Source of the DNA: Microcella sp.
GTDB taxonomy: Bacteria > Actinomycetota > Actinomycetes > Actinomycetales > Microbacteriaceae
Reading direction: 5' to 3'
Length of the DNA: 64,000 bases
Assembly: GCF_025808395.1 (NCBI RefSeq)
Contig: NZ_CP075524.1
Location: forward strand, 1,488,001 to 1,552,000
A model generated the notes under the pieces. It was not told where the DNA came from. It searched no databases and worked only from the letters and a program-made list of their open reading frames with translations. A program made the translations under genes and the position numbers. This document shows positions 1-8,983 of this stretch, in pieces; the stretch's first letter is position 1, and every line of letters starts with the position of its first letter.

Positions 1-626
1 TCGCGTGGGCACTCATCATGCTCGCCCGCCGCATGCGGCCCACCCGCCGCTGGATTCTCTATGTGGGCACGACGATCACGACGACGGCTCTGCTGACGGC
101 AGCCTGGCTGCTGCGGTATGACCTGCTCGAGTTGCTGGGGCGCAGCGACGATCTGACGGGTCGCCTCGGCATCTGGGATGCGGTCGAAGGGCTCATCCGT
201 GAACGCCCCGTGTTCGGCTGGGGCTGGGTGGGCTACTGGCCGCCCTGGGAAGAGCCGTTCACCGATCTCGCGATCATCGACGACGTCACCTACCTGCAGG
301 CGCACAACGCCTGGCTCGACGTGATGCTGCAGGTGGGGCTGGTCGGCGTGGTCGTCTTCGCGATTCTGGTCGTCACGACGGGGCTGCGGGCGCTGTCGTG
401 GTCGGTGGATGCTCCGCTCGGCGACTTCGCCCCCACTCCCGCGCTGCGCTTGTTCTCGGGGTTGCTCTTCGTGGTGCTGCTCGTGCACAGCCTGGCCGAG
501 TCGCGACTGCTCATCGAGGCAGGCCTGCTGCTGCTGTGCTTCTTGGCGGTGACGACGCGCTTGCGCGGCGTGACCGTGTCGACCCTCACGAGCCCGCGCG
601 AGGCTGCGTCGGCGGAGTCACGATGA
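1..626 (+). CDS. O-antigen polymerase/ligase-like membrane protein (5' end outside window)
   Basis: The reading frame is open from the first bases of the window, so this is the C-terminal part of a longer protein; an internal ATG lies at 18. Hydrophobic segments alternate with one extracytoplasmic loop holding RPVFGWGWVGYWPPWEEP, the loop expected in O-antigen ligase / Wzy_C family proteins, which polymerise or ligate lipid-linked glycans outside the membrane. The loop is closely matched in the next gene (QPVLGWGWVGIWP), so the two are tandem paralogues. The stop overlaps the next start as ATGA, implying translational coupling. Whether it polymerises or ligates cannot be told from sequence. 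Confidence 0.8.
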   Translation, partial: AWALIMLARRMRPTRRWILYVGTTITTTALLTAAWLLRYDLLELLGRSDDLTGRLGIWDAVEGLIRERPVFGWGWVGYWPPWEEPFTDLAIIDDVTYLQAHNAWLDVMLQVGLVGVVVFAILVVTTGLRALSWSVDAPLGDFAPTPALRLFSGLLFVVLLVHSLAESRLLIEAGLLLLCFLAVTTRLRGVTVSTLTSPREAASAESR

Positions 627-1873
627 TCGCGGCGTCGAGAGCGATTCTCGGCTCGCCCCGCTTCACCAACGCCCTCACCGAGGCGATTATCGGGGTCGCG
701 CTGGCGGCGTTCGCGGTGCGGGCGATGCTCGGCTGGCCGGGCAGCATCGCCGTGCTGTCTGGCCTCGTCGTGCTGGCCGCGCTGAGCCTGGCCGCGCAGC
801 CCGAGCGGGTCGAGTGGCGCGGCGTGCTGCCGATCTCGCTCATCGCGCTCTTCTCGCTCATGACGGTGAGCCTCATCTGGAGCCAGTACACCCTGGCGAC
901 GGTGGGGGGCGTCGCCTACGCCCTCGCCTACGGCTTTCTCGGCGTGTACATCGCGCTCGTGCGCGACCTCATTCAGCTGGTGCGCGCCGTCGGCAACGCT
1001 CTGCGGGTGATTCTGTCGGTGTCGTTCGTGCTCGAGATTCTCAGCGGGCTCATCTTCGACACCTCGTTCTTGTGGATCGGCATCACGGGCGATCTCGGCG
1101 TCGGCGGCCCCGTGCAAGGTCTGGCCGGTTCACGCAACGCCTTCGCCTTTCTCGGCGCCCTCGCCGTGCTGAGCTTCTGGATCGAATACCGCACGCGCTC
1201 TGTCTCGCGCGGCGTGACGGCCTTCTCGCTCACGCTCGCGGGGGCCACCATCGTGTTCGCGCAGTCGCCCGTCTCGCTGCTCGTGCTCGCTGCCGTGCTC
1301 GTCGTGGGTCTCGCCCTCGTCGTCATCCGTCGGCAAAAGCCGATCGCGCGTCGCGCCACGCAGAGCGTCATGCTCGTGTCGGTGCTGGTACTGGGAGTGC
1401 TGTCGTGGCTGTTCCGCGGCCCCATCGTCGGGTTCGTCGGAGCCGCTGCCGACGTCGAGGCTCGCACGAGCGTGTGGTCTGAAGTGGGCGACCTGGTGGC
1501 GCAGCAACCTGTGCTCGGCTGGGGTTGGGTGGGCATCTGGCCGACGCGAGTGTTTCCGTTCTCGAGCGTCGACTCGATCAGCGGGCGGGACGCCGCATCG
1601 GCCCTCAACGCCTACGCCGACATCTGGTTGCAGTTGGGGCTTGTGGGTCTCATCATGCTGCTCGCGTCGCTGGGGCTTGCCTTCATGCGGGCCTGGCTCG
1701 TGGCGACCGACCGCCGTAGCACCGTGTATGTGTGGCCGGCGCTGACGCTCGTGCTGCTTGCGACGGTGAGCATGACCGAGAGCTACCTTCTCTTCGAAGC
1801 CGGGCTGTTGCTCTTTGTGACGTCTGCTTTCGCGGCTGCACGCAATCGCTCGTGGCGCGGGCGTTTCGACTGA
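623..1873 (+). CDS. O-antigen polymerase/ligase family protein (Wzy-like)
   Basis: A 416-residue polytopic membrane protein with about ten hydrophobic segments and the large loop near residues 290-320 containing QPVLGWGWVGIWP, typical of the Wzy_C / O-antigen ligase family. I start it at ATG 623 inside the upstream stop (ATGA) rather than at the longer in-frame 398, because the extension would be read through the preceding gene. Expected role: joining repeat units, or passing a finished glycan to an acceptor, on the outer face of the membrane. The neighbouring Wzx-type flippase fits a Wzx/Wzy pathway. Confidence 0.82.
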   Translation: MIAASRAILGSPRFTNALTEAIIGVALAAFAVRAMLGWPGSIAVLSGLVVLAALSLAAQPERVEWRGVLPISLIALFSLMTVSLIWSQYTLATVGGVAYALAYGFLGVYIALVRDLIQLVRAVGNALRVILSVSFVLEILSGLIFDTSFLWIGITGDLGVGGPVQGLAGSRNAFAFLGALAVLSFWIEYRTRSVSRGVTAFSLTLAGATIVFAQSPVSLLVLAAVLVVGLALVVIRRQKPIARRATQSVMLVSVLVLGVLSWLFRGPIVGFVGAAADVEARTSVWSEVGDLVAQQPVLGWGWVGIWPTRVFPFSSVDSISGRDAASALNAYADIWLQLGLVGLIMLLASLGLAFMRAWLVATDRRSTVYVWPALTLVLLATVSMTESYLLFEAGLLLFVTSAFAAARNRSWRGRFD

Positions 1874-1879
1874 AAACCA

Positions 1880-1904
1880 CCGCGCTCGACGCGGCTGTCA
1901 GCCG
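1880..1904. terminator. Overlapping GC hairpins between convergent genes
   Basis: CCGCG (1880-1884) pairs with CGCGG (1890-1894) around a 5-base loop, and CGGCT (1892-1896) pairs with AGCCG (1900-1904). They lie between the stop of the + gene at 1873 and the end of the - lipoprotein gene at 1898. There is no T-run, so intrinsic termination is only possible, as often in high-GC genomes. Confidence 0.3.
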
Positions 1905-2488
1905 AGCGACTGTTCAAGCGAGCTGATGATCTCGAGCACGTCGCTCTCTACGGAGCCCGTGGGGAACTCGATGATCACCCAGCGTTCGCCAAGAAAGATA
2001 TCGAAAACCACTCTGCCCGCGCCTTCCGTCGCATAGCCGTCCGCCCTCTCCAACGCTTGAGCACCTTGTTTGGCGGCGGATGCTGCGCGAATCTGTTCGA
2101 CGACGCCGCTGTGCAGTTGAGCGACAGAGACAGAGAACCTGACGGAACTCGTCTGGTTGATCCACCCGCAGGACACACCGGCAAGATCCAGCACCTGTGC
2201 CGCAAGTGGCGAAGGCGCGTAATCGGGGTCGGCGCCGACATTGGGGTTGTAGTTGTATAGCGCTTCGAGAGAAAGAACTTGACTGCACTCGAGAGAGAGC
2301 GGAATACCAACGACGGACGCTTCGAGAGGCACCGGCGCAGGACCATCCAGGAGTGAGTACACGCTCTCTGTCGACCGGGGTACAGGCGTCGGCACGGCTC
2401 TCGATGGGCCTTCAGGTGCGCAGCCCGACACCACAACAACCAGCGCCAGGACCACGGTGAATGAGAGAGTAATCGACGCGCGAACCAT
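1898..2488 (-). CDS. Secreted lipoprotein, unknown function
   Basis: A 196-residue protein. The frame stays open up to 2974, but that part runs antisense-free through the flippase gene in another frame. I take ATG 2488 because it gives a clean lipoprotein signal: a charged start, about 14 hydrophobic residues and the lipobox VSGC with Cys23. After it comes a Pro/Ser/Thr-rich linker and a domain with two further cysteines (in LECSQ and VSCGW) that may form a disulfide. No family recognised. It follows the flippase gene on the same strand (56 bases apart), so it may belong to the surface-glycan operon. A cell-surface location is well supported; function is not. Confidence 0.62.
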   Translation of the reverse strand: MVRASITLSFTVVLALVVVVSGCAPEGPSRAVPTPVPRSTESVYSLLDGPAPVPLEASVVGIPLSLECSQVLSLEALYNYNPNVGADPDYAPSPLAAQVLDLAGVSCGWINQTSSVRFSVSVAQLHSGVVEQIRAASAAKQGAQALERADGYATEGAGRVVFDIFLGERWVIIEFPTGSVESDVLEIISSLEQSLG

Positions 2489-2544
2489 GGGCCCATTCTG
2501 CCTGGACTTGAGCCCAGTACGAACGAAGAGTCCGCGCGCGGCGG

Positions 2545-3762
2545 CTAGTCGTGGTTGACCTCCCGGGGCCACCGCATCGCAACGTAACAGGCCTGACAGA
2601 TAACCGAGACCACTTCGCCGATCGCGAGGCCCCAAGCGCCACCTGCAGCACCTATGACGGCAGATAGAGCGAGAATGGAAGGGATGCCGATCGATGCACC
2701 GATTAGCACGCTCGTCATGAACTCGCGCCGGGCACCGAGTCCCACGAGAATCACTCGGCCGAGCGCGGTGCCCAACGCGATTCCGAGAGTGGCGACGCCC
2801 AACCCCCATGCTGTTGCCAGATCGATGGCGACAGACGCCCCGAACAGCACTTCCGACAACCACGGCCCGAGCGCAGCGAAACAGGCAAGGCCCAACATGC
2901 CGAGAAGCAAGTGCAGAACCAGCGCTACCCTGGCCCGCCGTGCGAACTGTCCCGGGCCATCCTCTACGGCCCATCCCTGAAGCGCATTGCCCAGCGCTGA
3001 TGCCGAATACTGTCCGATCCTGTAGAGCTTGTCGCCCGAGACGAATTCGGCTGCTTGGTTCACCGGGGCCGCAATACTCACGAAGGTAACTGCAAGAGAG
3101 TTATATGTGCCGCCAGCGATTTCTGTCGTCAGTGCAGTGCGGTGTTCCCTGAACACTCGGCGCACGCTTCCTGGCGACGCCGCCAATAGAGAACGGAGGC
3201 CGACCGTGCGCAAAGCAAACACTCCGGTCCCGACCAGCGCCGCGACCGTAAGCAAAGTGGGGTACCAGGTCACCTGGCCAAGAGTCACCAAAGCTACTGC
3301 TGCGATTGCAGTTGCGACTACGCGTGGCAGGAGCTCATACACAACGATGAGGGTCGCGCGCCCCAAGCCAACCATGTACCACGACGACGATAACCCGCTC
3401 AGGGTGAGTGCCAATGCCATCAGTGCCGCGTCGATACGATGAGGCGCGGGAGCAAGTAAGGCGGCAACGGTGCATGCCAGAAGCGCGGCTGGCATGAACA
3501 GCAGCAATCGTGGCCGAATGCTGCGCTCGAGCACGAGTGGTCGCGCTGGTCCTTTTTCTAGCGCAACGGCGGTTGGGCCGACTGTGTTGTAACCGAGCGC
3601 GACAAATAGAGCAGCGAACGCGCCGACCGACTGCCCGATGGCTATGGCAAGCCACGCGTCAGGACCAGCGATTCGAGCAAGTATCGGCAGGAAGAGAAAG
3701 GGTGTGAGCAAGGAGAGTAGTGGCAAACCTGCGAATGCAAGCACGCGCCGACCCAGCTTCAC
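2545..3762 (-). CDS. Wzx-type polysaccharide flippase (MOP superfamily)
   Basis: 405 residues with about 12 hydrophobic segments and few charges, including an N-terminal FLPILARIAGP segment like those opening helix 1 of lipopolysaccharide flippases (PST / MOP superfamily). It would move undecaprenyl-linked oligosaccharide from the inner to the outer face of the membrane. The start is GTG at 3762; an SD-like GGGCGGG lies a little far upstream, so the exact start is uncertain. The next gene on the other side, at 3942, is divergent. Transmembrane layout supports the class; the substrate cannot be told. Confidence 0.8.
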   Translation of the reverse strand: MKLGRRVLAFAGLPLLSLLTPFLFLPILARIAGPDAWLAIAIGQSVGAFAALFVALGYNTVGPTAVALEKGPARPLVLERSIRPRLLLFMPAALLACTVAALLAPAPHRIDAALMALALTLSGLSSSWYMVGLGRATLIVVYELLPRVVATAIAAVALVTLGQVTWYPTLLTVAALVGTGVFALRTVGLRSLLAASPGSVRRVFREHRTALTTEIAGGTYNSLAVTFVSIAAPVNQAAEFVSGDKLYRIGQYSASALGNALQGWAVEDGPGQFARRARVALVLHLLLGMLGLACFAALGPWLSEVLFGASVAIDLATAWGLGVATLGIALGTALGRVILVGLGARREFMTSVLIGASIGIPSILALSAVIGAAGGAWGLAIGEVVSVICQACYVAMRWPREVNHD

Positions 3763-3941
3763 GGCTTGGCCCGCCCACGCATACGGTCGTGAAGATTCTG
3801 AGACGATTCGCCATCAGCGGTTCCACATGCACTGATGTTGCTCACGTTCTCAGCCTAACGTTGTGGAGCCCTGCGCGAGTCTCCCCGATTCAAGAGCGAT
3901 ACGATGAAACGCCCACGCCGAACTCCACAATGGGAGCCAGA

Positions 3942-4553
3942 ATGACCGCGTCGCTCGGTTCGATACACGCAACCGCCGATGTCGCTGACAGCGCTTCGAT
4001 CGCCGGTGGTTCGAAGATCTGGCACTTCGCACAAGTGCGAGAAGACGCGGTGATCGGTGAGAACTGCATCGTAGGCCGCGGTGCCTATGTGGGCACGGGT
4101 GTCACGGTAGGCGACAACTGCAAGATTCAGAACTACGCGCTTGTCTACGAGCCCGCGACGCTCGCCAATGGTGTGTTCATCGGGCCGGCTGTGGTGCTCA
4201 CGAACGACCACTTTCCGCGAGCCATCAATGCCGACGGCACCCCGAAATCTGCCGACGACTGGCACCCCGTCGGCGTTGACATACGTGAAGGTGCATCGAT
4301 CGGGGCCAGTGCGACGTGCGTCGCGCCGATCGTGATCGGTCGATGGGCGATGGTCGGGTCGGGTGCCGTCGTCGTGAAAGACGTGCCTGACTTCGCCCTC
4401 GTGGTGGGTAGCCCTGCCCGACGAATCGGCTGGGTCGGAAAGTCTGGTCAGCCCCTCATGATCGATGCGGATGACCGCAACCTCTACATCTGCCCCGCAA
4501 CGGGTGAGCGCTACCGACAGACCCACGAGAACCTACTGATTGAGGATGACTAG
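3942..4553 (+). CDS. wbpD: WbpD-like hexapeptide N-acetyltransferase (UDP-3-amino uronic acid)
   Basis: A 203-residue left-handed beta-helix acetyltransferase. Imperfect hexapeptide repeats run from about residue 8 to 150 (IHATADV, VIGENCIVGRGAYVGTGVTVG, IREGASIGASATCVAPIVIG). LTNDHFPRA is typical of the WbpD / WlbB group, which transfers acetyl from acetyl-CoA to the 3-amino group of UDP-GlcNAc3NA. Start ATG 3942 has GGGAG five bases upstream; ATG 3930 is the alternative, and the 3720 frame start has no support. The C-terminal extension after residue 165 (LYICPATGERY) is a common tail in this family. Immediately followed by the matching aminotransferase and oxidoreductase. Confidence 0.85.
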   Translation: MTASLGSIHATADVADSASIAGGSKIWHFAQVREDAVIGENCIVGRGAYVGTGVTVGDNCKIQNYALVYEPATLANGVFIGPAVVLTNDHFPRAINADGTPKSADDWHPVGVDIREGASIGASATCVAPIVIGRWAMVGSGAVVVKDVPDFALVVGSPARRIGWVGKSGQPLMIDADDRNLYICPATGERYRQTHENLLIEDD

Positions 4554-5630
4554 ATGATCCCCGCCGCCAAGCCTGAGATCGGCTATCGCGAACGACGGGC
4601 GGTCGATCGCGTCATGCGCTCTGGCATGCTCGCTCAAGGCCCCGAAGTAGCCGCGTTCGAAAAGGAGTTCTCGGCGCACGTCGCCGGTCGCGAGTCGGTG
4701 GCGCTCAACTCGGGCACCTCAGCGCTTCATCTCTCGTTGCTCGCCGCCGGCATCGGCGCCGGTGACGAGGTGATCGTGCCCTCGTTCAGTTTCGCCGCCA
4801 CGGCCAATTCCGTCGCCTTAACGGGTGCAACCCCCGTGTTCGTCGACATCGAGCTCGACCACTTCAACATCGACCCCGCCGCGGTCGAGGCGGCGGTCAC
4901 GCCTCGCACCGCAGCGATCATGCCGGTTCACCTCTACGGGCACCCCGCGAACCTCAGTTCTCTTGCATCGATCGCCGAGAAGCACAGCGTCTTGCTCTTT
5001 GAAGACGCTGCTCAGGCCCACCTTGCGTCGCTCGACGGAGTACCGGTCGGCGCGTGGGGTGTCGCAGCCTCTTTCTCGTTCTACCCCACGAAGAACATGA
5101 CCTCGGGCGAGGGCGGCATGGTCACGACACCGTCGACCGAGATTGCGCGTGCGGTTCGTGTTCTGCGCAACCAGGGCATGGAGAAGCGATACGAGAACGA
5201 GGTCATTGGCTTCAACACTCGCATGACCGACATTCACGCCGCGATCGGCCGCGTGCAGCTCACTCGCCTTCCGTCGTGGACCGCGAAGAGGCAGCAGAAT
5301 GCTGCATTTCTCTCTGCCCATCTTCGCGGTGTCGTCGCACCAACGGTCGCTGCAGGAGCGACGCACGTCTTTCACCAATACACCATTCGGGTCGTCGACC
5401 ACGACCGCGATGCTTTCGCGGCTGAACTCGCGAAGCGGGGCGTGGGTAGCGGTGTCTACTACCCGACACCTATCCATCGACTCCCCTCCTTCGCGCAGAC
5501 ACTCGATCTGCCGACCACCGAGGTCGCAGCGAAGCAGGTGCTGTCGTTGCCGGTCTACCCCTCGCTCAAGAGGCGTGAGCTCGAGGCGATCGTCGAGGCC
5601 GTCAATGCTGTCGCCCAGGCAGGTTCGTGA
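4554..5630 (+). CDS. wbpE: WbpE-like PLP aminotransferase (DegT/DnrJ/EryC1/StrS)
   Basis: A 358-residue sugar aminotransferase beginning IPAAKPEIGYRE, a typical family start. It has NSGTSALHLSL for phosphate binding, FEDAAQAH with the PLP-binding Asp, and FSFYPTKNMTSGEGG with the Schiff-base Lys. Between the WbpD-like and WbpB-like genes, it most likely aminates C3 of a UDP-3-keto-2-acetamido-glucuronic acid using glutamate. It starts one base after the preceding stop, behind GAGGAT. Other DegT enzymes use different 3- or 4-keto sugars; the assignment to this substrate rests on the gene trio. Confidence 0.86.
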   Translation: MIPAAKPEIGYRERRAVDRVMRSGMLAQGPEVAAFEKEFSAHVAGRESVALNSGTSALHLSLLAAGIGAGDEVIVPSFSFAATANSVALTGATPVFVDIELDHFNIDPAAVEAAVTPRTAAIMPVHLYGHPANLSSLASIAEKHSVLLFEDAAQAHLASLDGVPVGAWGVAASFSFYPTKNMTSGEGGMVTTPSTEIARAVRVLRNQGMEKRYENEVIGFNTRMTDIHAAIGRVQLTRLPSWTAKRQQNAAFLSAHLRGVVAPTVAAGATHVFHQYTIRVVDHDRDAFAAELAKRGVGSGVYYPTPIHRLPSFAQTLDLPTTEVAAKQVLSLPVYPSLKRRELEAIVEAVNAVAQAGS

Positions 5631-6610
5631 TGTCGCTTCGTGCCGGTCTTCTCGGCCTCGGAGTCATGGGCAGCAACCATGCGCGCGTGCTCGCCAGCCT
5701 GGAGGGAGTTGAGTTCGTCGGCGTGTTCGACCCGGCCGAAAGTGTTCCTGATCGGGTGCACGGTAAACCGGTCGTGCGCGACCTTGACGAGTTTCTCCAA
5801 CTGGGTCTCGACTACGTCGTGGTCGCAGCACCGACCGTCTTTCACCTCGAAATGGGCACTCGACTCGCCGAGGCGGGGGTGCATGCCCTGATCGAGAAGC
5901 CTGTCGCCTCAACATCGCACGATTCACGAATCCTTCGCGATCTGTTCGCCGATAAGGGCCTCATCGGAGGGGTGGGGCACATCGAGCGCTACAACCCCGC
6001 CTTGCAGGCGGCTAGGCAGCGGATCGAAGACGGCATGCTCGGTGAGATCTACCAGATCGCCACTCGCCGCCAAGGACCCTTCCCGGGGCGCATCGCAGAC
6101 GTCGGAGTGATCAAAGATCTCGCGACCCACGACATCGACTTGACCGCGTGGGTGGCGCAGCAACCGTACCTGTCAGTCAACGCCCGTACGACGCACCGCA
6201 GCGGTCGTCCACACGAAGACATGGTTCTCGCCGTTGGCACTATGTCGGGCGGCACCATCACGTCTCACATCGTCAACTGGCTCACACCCTTTAAAGAGAG
6301 AGTGACGATCATCACCGGAGAGAACGGCGTGCTCGTTGCCGACACGTTGACCGCCAACTTGACCTACTACGACAACGGCAAGATTCAGGTCGACTGGGAC
6401 CCAGGAGAATTTAGAGGCGTGTCCGAAGGCGACGTGACCCGTTTCGCGCTCGATCGAAAGGAGCCTCTGCTTGCGGAACATGAGGCTTTCCGCGACTCCG
6501 TGTTGGCCGGTGAAGCCCGCGGTATTGTGACGTTCTCAGAAGGCGCGGCTGTCGTCGAGATTGCCGAACAGATGCTCTCAGACAGTTTGTCTTGGCGCCT
6601 GACTGATTGA
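5630..6610 (+). CDS. wbpB: WbpB-like Gfo/Idh/MocA sugar oxidoreductase
   Basis: A 326-residue NAD(P)-dependent dehydrogenase: Rossmann motif GLLGLGVMGSNHARVL at residues 6-21, EKPVA near residue 88, and the GGVGHIERYNPA segment of WbpB / WlbA enzymes, which oxidise C3 of UDP-GlcNAcA to the 3-keto form before transamination. ATG 5630 overlaps the upstream TGA by one base and has AGGCAGG upstream; GTG 5627 is an equally coupled alternative. Tight coupling of the three genes supports channelled synthesis of UDP-GlcNAc3NAcA. The UDP-GlcNAc 6-dehydrogenase for the first step is probably the gene at 23393. Confidence 0.85.
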   Translation: MSLRAGLLGLGVMGSNHARVLASLEGVEFVGVFDPAESVPDRVHGKPVVRDLDEFLQLGLDYVVVAAPTVFHLEMGTRLAEAGVHALIEKPVASTSHDSRILRDLFADKGLIGGVGHIERYNPALQAARQRIEDGMLGEIYQIATRRQGPFPGRIADVGVIKDLATHDIDLTAWVAQQPYLSVNARTTHRSGRPHEDMVLAVGTMSGGTITSHIVNWLTPFKERVTIITGENGVLVADTLTANLTYYDNGKIQVDWDPGEFRGVSEGDVTRFALDRKEPLLAEHEAFRDSVLAGEARGIVTFSEGAAVVEIAEQMLSDSLSWRLTD

Positions 6611-6615
6611 ATGAT

Positions 6616-7737
6616 CTATCGCGAGTCGATGAGTGTGCGAATGTTGGACTGCACAACGTGGCGGCCCCAGATGTTACTTGCGATGAGCCGATCATGAGAT
6701 ACCTCGGCTGAGCTTCGCCGAGTCTCGGGTAGCCCCGAGCGACGCAACTCATCAAGCGTAGAGAACGGAAGGTCTTTCGACCGGAAATACTCGCCAATCG
6801 GATTCCTCCTGTCCAGGTAGACGTGCGCGCCCTGCCAGATAGCGCGTGCGACGTTGCCCAACGCTTGCTGGCGTCGATGCCCCATCACGACAACACTGCA
6901 CTGCGACACGAGCGCACTGTAGTCGGCGAGCGTCATGAACTCGCGGATCGGAACGAACCGCTCCCCTAACAGTTCACGACCGCCTGCCTCAACGTCGTCG
7001 CCATAGCGGGCGTCCCCGTAGCTCAGTGGAACCAGGATCTTGCGACCTTCGCCCTTGACTGCGGCGAGCAACTCAAGGGTCTCCAGATGGTTGTTCTCTG
7101 GGCTAGCGGAATTGCCCAGCAGAATCGAGTCGCCGGCAATGTCCGCGGGCGGTAGCCCGTATGTGGATTCCACACTGGCGTAGTTGAGTTGATGGTAACG
7201 ACCGCGGAACTGTGGGAACCGCCTCTTGAACACCTCGAAGTCGGTGGGAACAGGTGCGGAGAAGACGTCAGCAGCCTCGGCTGCCCCGCGGTATAGACGG
7301 CGCAGCCACGGCGTCGCGTAAGCGCGCTCCGCCAGCTGTCGCCAGTCCTTGCTCTTTCGCATCAACCGCGCCGTCCTGGGGCCGAGAAGGCCTGCGGTCG
7401 TGTTGAAAGCGTTTCCGTAGTATTCACCGCCCCATCCACTCCACACCCTGAGCGACGAGGAGGGCGCGGAAATCATTGCTTCGGCGGCAAAGGTGCTCAT
7501 CGAATGAGATATGAAGATACTGCTGTTCGCGATCGTGCGTTCAACGCGAAGGAGATCGTCGGGTTGGCTCCCGATAGCCTGAACGCGAACTCCCGAGGGA
7601 AGCCGGTGCCGTTCAAGGTCGAGCCCTGAGCCGTATACGAAGTAGTCGTTTCCCTCTGGCAGGACATCCTCAAACGAGTCAACGACGAACCGCAGGAAAG
7701 TTGAGTCGGGAATGAGGTGCGTAATCGTCGTACTCAT
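6616..7737 (-). CDS. GT56 glycosyltransferase, WecF-like (4-acetamido-fucose transferase family)
   Basis: 373 residues. The C-terminal half carries LLGNSASPENNHLETL, ILVPLSYGD, FMTLADYSALVSQC and HRRQQALGN, which match the Glyco_transf_56 pattern of WecF, the transferase that adds dTDP-Fuc4NAc to lipid-linked intermediates in enterobacterial common antigen. The N-terminal half has the ITHLIPDSTFLRFV opening seen in WecF relatives. The sugar aminotransferase lies 39 bases upstream on the same strand. I infer that it transfers the 4-acetamido-4,6-dideoxyhexose made by the neighbouring genes; the exact sugar and acceptor are unknown. Confidence 0.75.
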   Translation of the reverse strand: MSTTITHLIPDSTFLRFVVDSFEDVLPEGNDYFVYGSGLDLERHRLPSGVRVQAIGSQPDDLLRVERTIANSSIFISHSMSTFAAEAMISAPSSSLRVWSGWGGEYYGNAFNTTAGLLGPRTARLMRKSKDWRQLAERAYATPWLRRLYRGAAEAADVFSAPVPTDFEVFKRRFPQFRGRYHQLNYASVESTYGLPPADIAGDSILLGNSASPENNHLETLELLAAVKGEGRKILVPLSYGDARYGDDVEAGGRELLGERFVPIREFMTLADYSALVSQCSVVVMGHRRQQALGNVARAIWQGAHVYLDRRNPIGEYFRSKDLPFSTLDELRRSGLPETRRSSAEVSHDRLIASNIWGRHVVQSNIRTLIDSR

Positions 7738-7776
7738 CAGTTCACGCTCAGGACTCCCGGCGCCAGGCTAACGCGA

Positions 7777-8928
7777 TCACTTCGTTGCCACAGTGCGTCG
7801 AATGACTTCCACGACCTTGTCGATGTCATGGAGATCGACCGCAGTGCCGGTCGGAAGTACGATCACCTGTTCGGCAACAGTTTCCGTGTTGGGCAGTGAC
7901 GAAGAGATGTTTGGCGTCAAGCTCCGATAGGGCTCCATTCGATGGGCCGCCGGCCAGAAATACCTCCGTGCAAGAACGTTGTTTCGACGAAGCTCGTCGA
8001 GTACCTCGTTGCGCCCAGGGCCGGCAACACGGTCGACGAGCACGACAACGTACTGATAGTTGCTCTCCTCTTCCTCATCGATCGGCAGCAGGGTGACGCC
8101 CGGAATGCTCGCGATTCCGGCCGCGTACCGCTCGTAATTCGCACGGTTGACGTCGATCACTTCGTCCAGTCGCTCGAGATTCGTGATGCCCATCGCGGCG
8201 CAGATCTCGTTCATCTTGCCGTTCGTGCCAACCGACACCACGTTGTCCTCACCAGAAAACCCGAAGTTGCGCATCAGCCGAAGACGAGCAGCTAACTCAT
8301 CGTCGTTCGTAACGACGGCACCACCCTCGAGAGTGTTGAAGAACTTCGTCGCATGAAAGCTAAACACCTCTGCGTTACCGTAGTTGCCAACCATACGACC
8401 CTCGGCCGATACACCAAAGGCATGAGCGGCGTCGAACAGTAGAGTGAGCGAGTGCTCAGCGGCGATTGCTTCGAGTTCTCGCACGGGTGCTGCACGCCCC
8501 CAAAGATGTACCGCGAGTATTCCTGTGGTTCGTGGTGTGATCTTTGAGCGAACCGACTCGGGATCCAGGCACTGCGTGTCTACGTCAATGTCTGCAAAGA
8601 CCGGCGTCAAGCCGAGCCACTGCAGAGCATGAACCGTGGCGACAAAAGTCCAAGAAGGCACGATGACTTCGCCCTTCAGTTCGAGCGCCCGGACAGCGAT
8701 CTCTAGCGCGATCGTGCCGTTCGTCACTGCAATGCAGTGTCGCGCGCCGATTCTGTGGGCAATGCGTTCCTCGAACTCTCGAACGAGGGGTCCATCGTTC
8801 GAGAGCCAGCGTCGCTCAAAAGCCTCCGCAACGAGCGCGTTGAATCGCTCCAGTGAACCGATGTTCGGGCGCCCAACATGAAGTGGCTCCGGGAATGCAG
8901 GGGCGTCGGGTTCAGGCATAGACGTCAT
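7777..8928 (-). CDS. dTDP-4-keto-6-deoxyhexose aminotransferase (DegT family, WecE/VioA-like)
   Basis: 383 residues with the DegT fold: WLSNDGPLVREFE near the N-terminus, VTNGTIALEIAVRAL, LLFDAAHAFG (PLP Asp) and FSFHATKFFNTLEGG (Schiff-base Lys). HATKFFNTLEGG is the form seen in VioA / WecE-type enzymes that aminate dTDP-4-keto-6-deoxyglucose. Start ATG 8928 (MTSMPEP) is chosen over 8943 and the frame limit 8961; none has a good SD site, so it may be leaderless. With the divergent acyltransferase at 8984 and RmlA/RmlB elsewhere in the window it could supply dTDP-Qui4NAc or Fuc4NAc. Confidence 0.8.
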   Translation of the reverse strand: MTSMPEPDAPAFPEPLHVGRPNIGSLERFNALVAEAFERRWLSNDGPLVREFEERIAHRIGARHCIAVTNGTIALEIAVRALELKGEVIVPSWTFVATVHALQWLGLTPVFADIDVDTQCLDPESVRSKITPRTTGILAVHLWGRAAPVRELEAIAAEHSLTLLFDAAHAFGVSAEGRMVGNYGNAEVFSFHATKFFNTLEGGAVVTNDDELAARLRLMRNFGFSGEDNVVSVGTNGKMNEICAAMGITNLERLDEVIDVNRANYERYAAGIASIPGVTLLPIDEEEESNYQYVVVLVDRVAGPGRNEVLDELRRNNVLARRYFWPAAHRMEPYRSLTPNISSSLPNTETVAEQVIVLPTGTAVDLHDIDKVVEVIRRTVATK

Positions 8929-8983
8929 TCTCGCATCTCGCATCTGGAGATGCGCACGCACTCGATCGGTGTATCGCTAGCCG

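Noticed and set aside
2489..2974. N-terminal extension of the lipoprotein frame
   Set aside because: It lies wholly inside the flippase gene in another frame and would bury the lipoprotein signal sequence.
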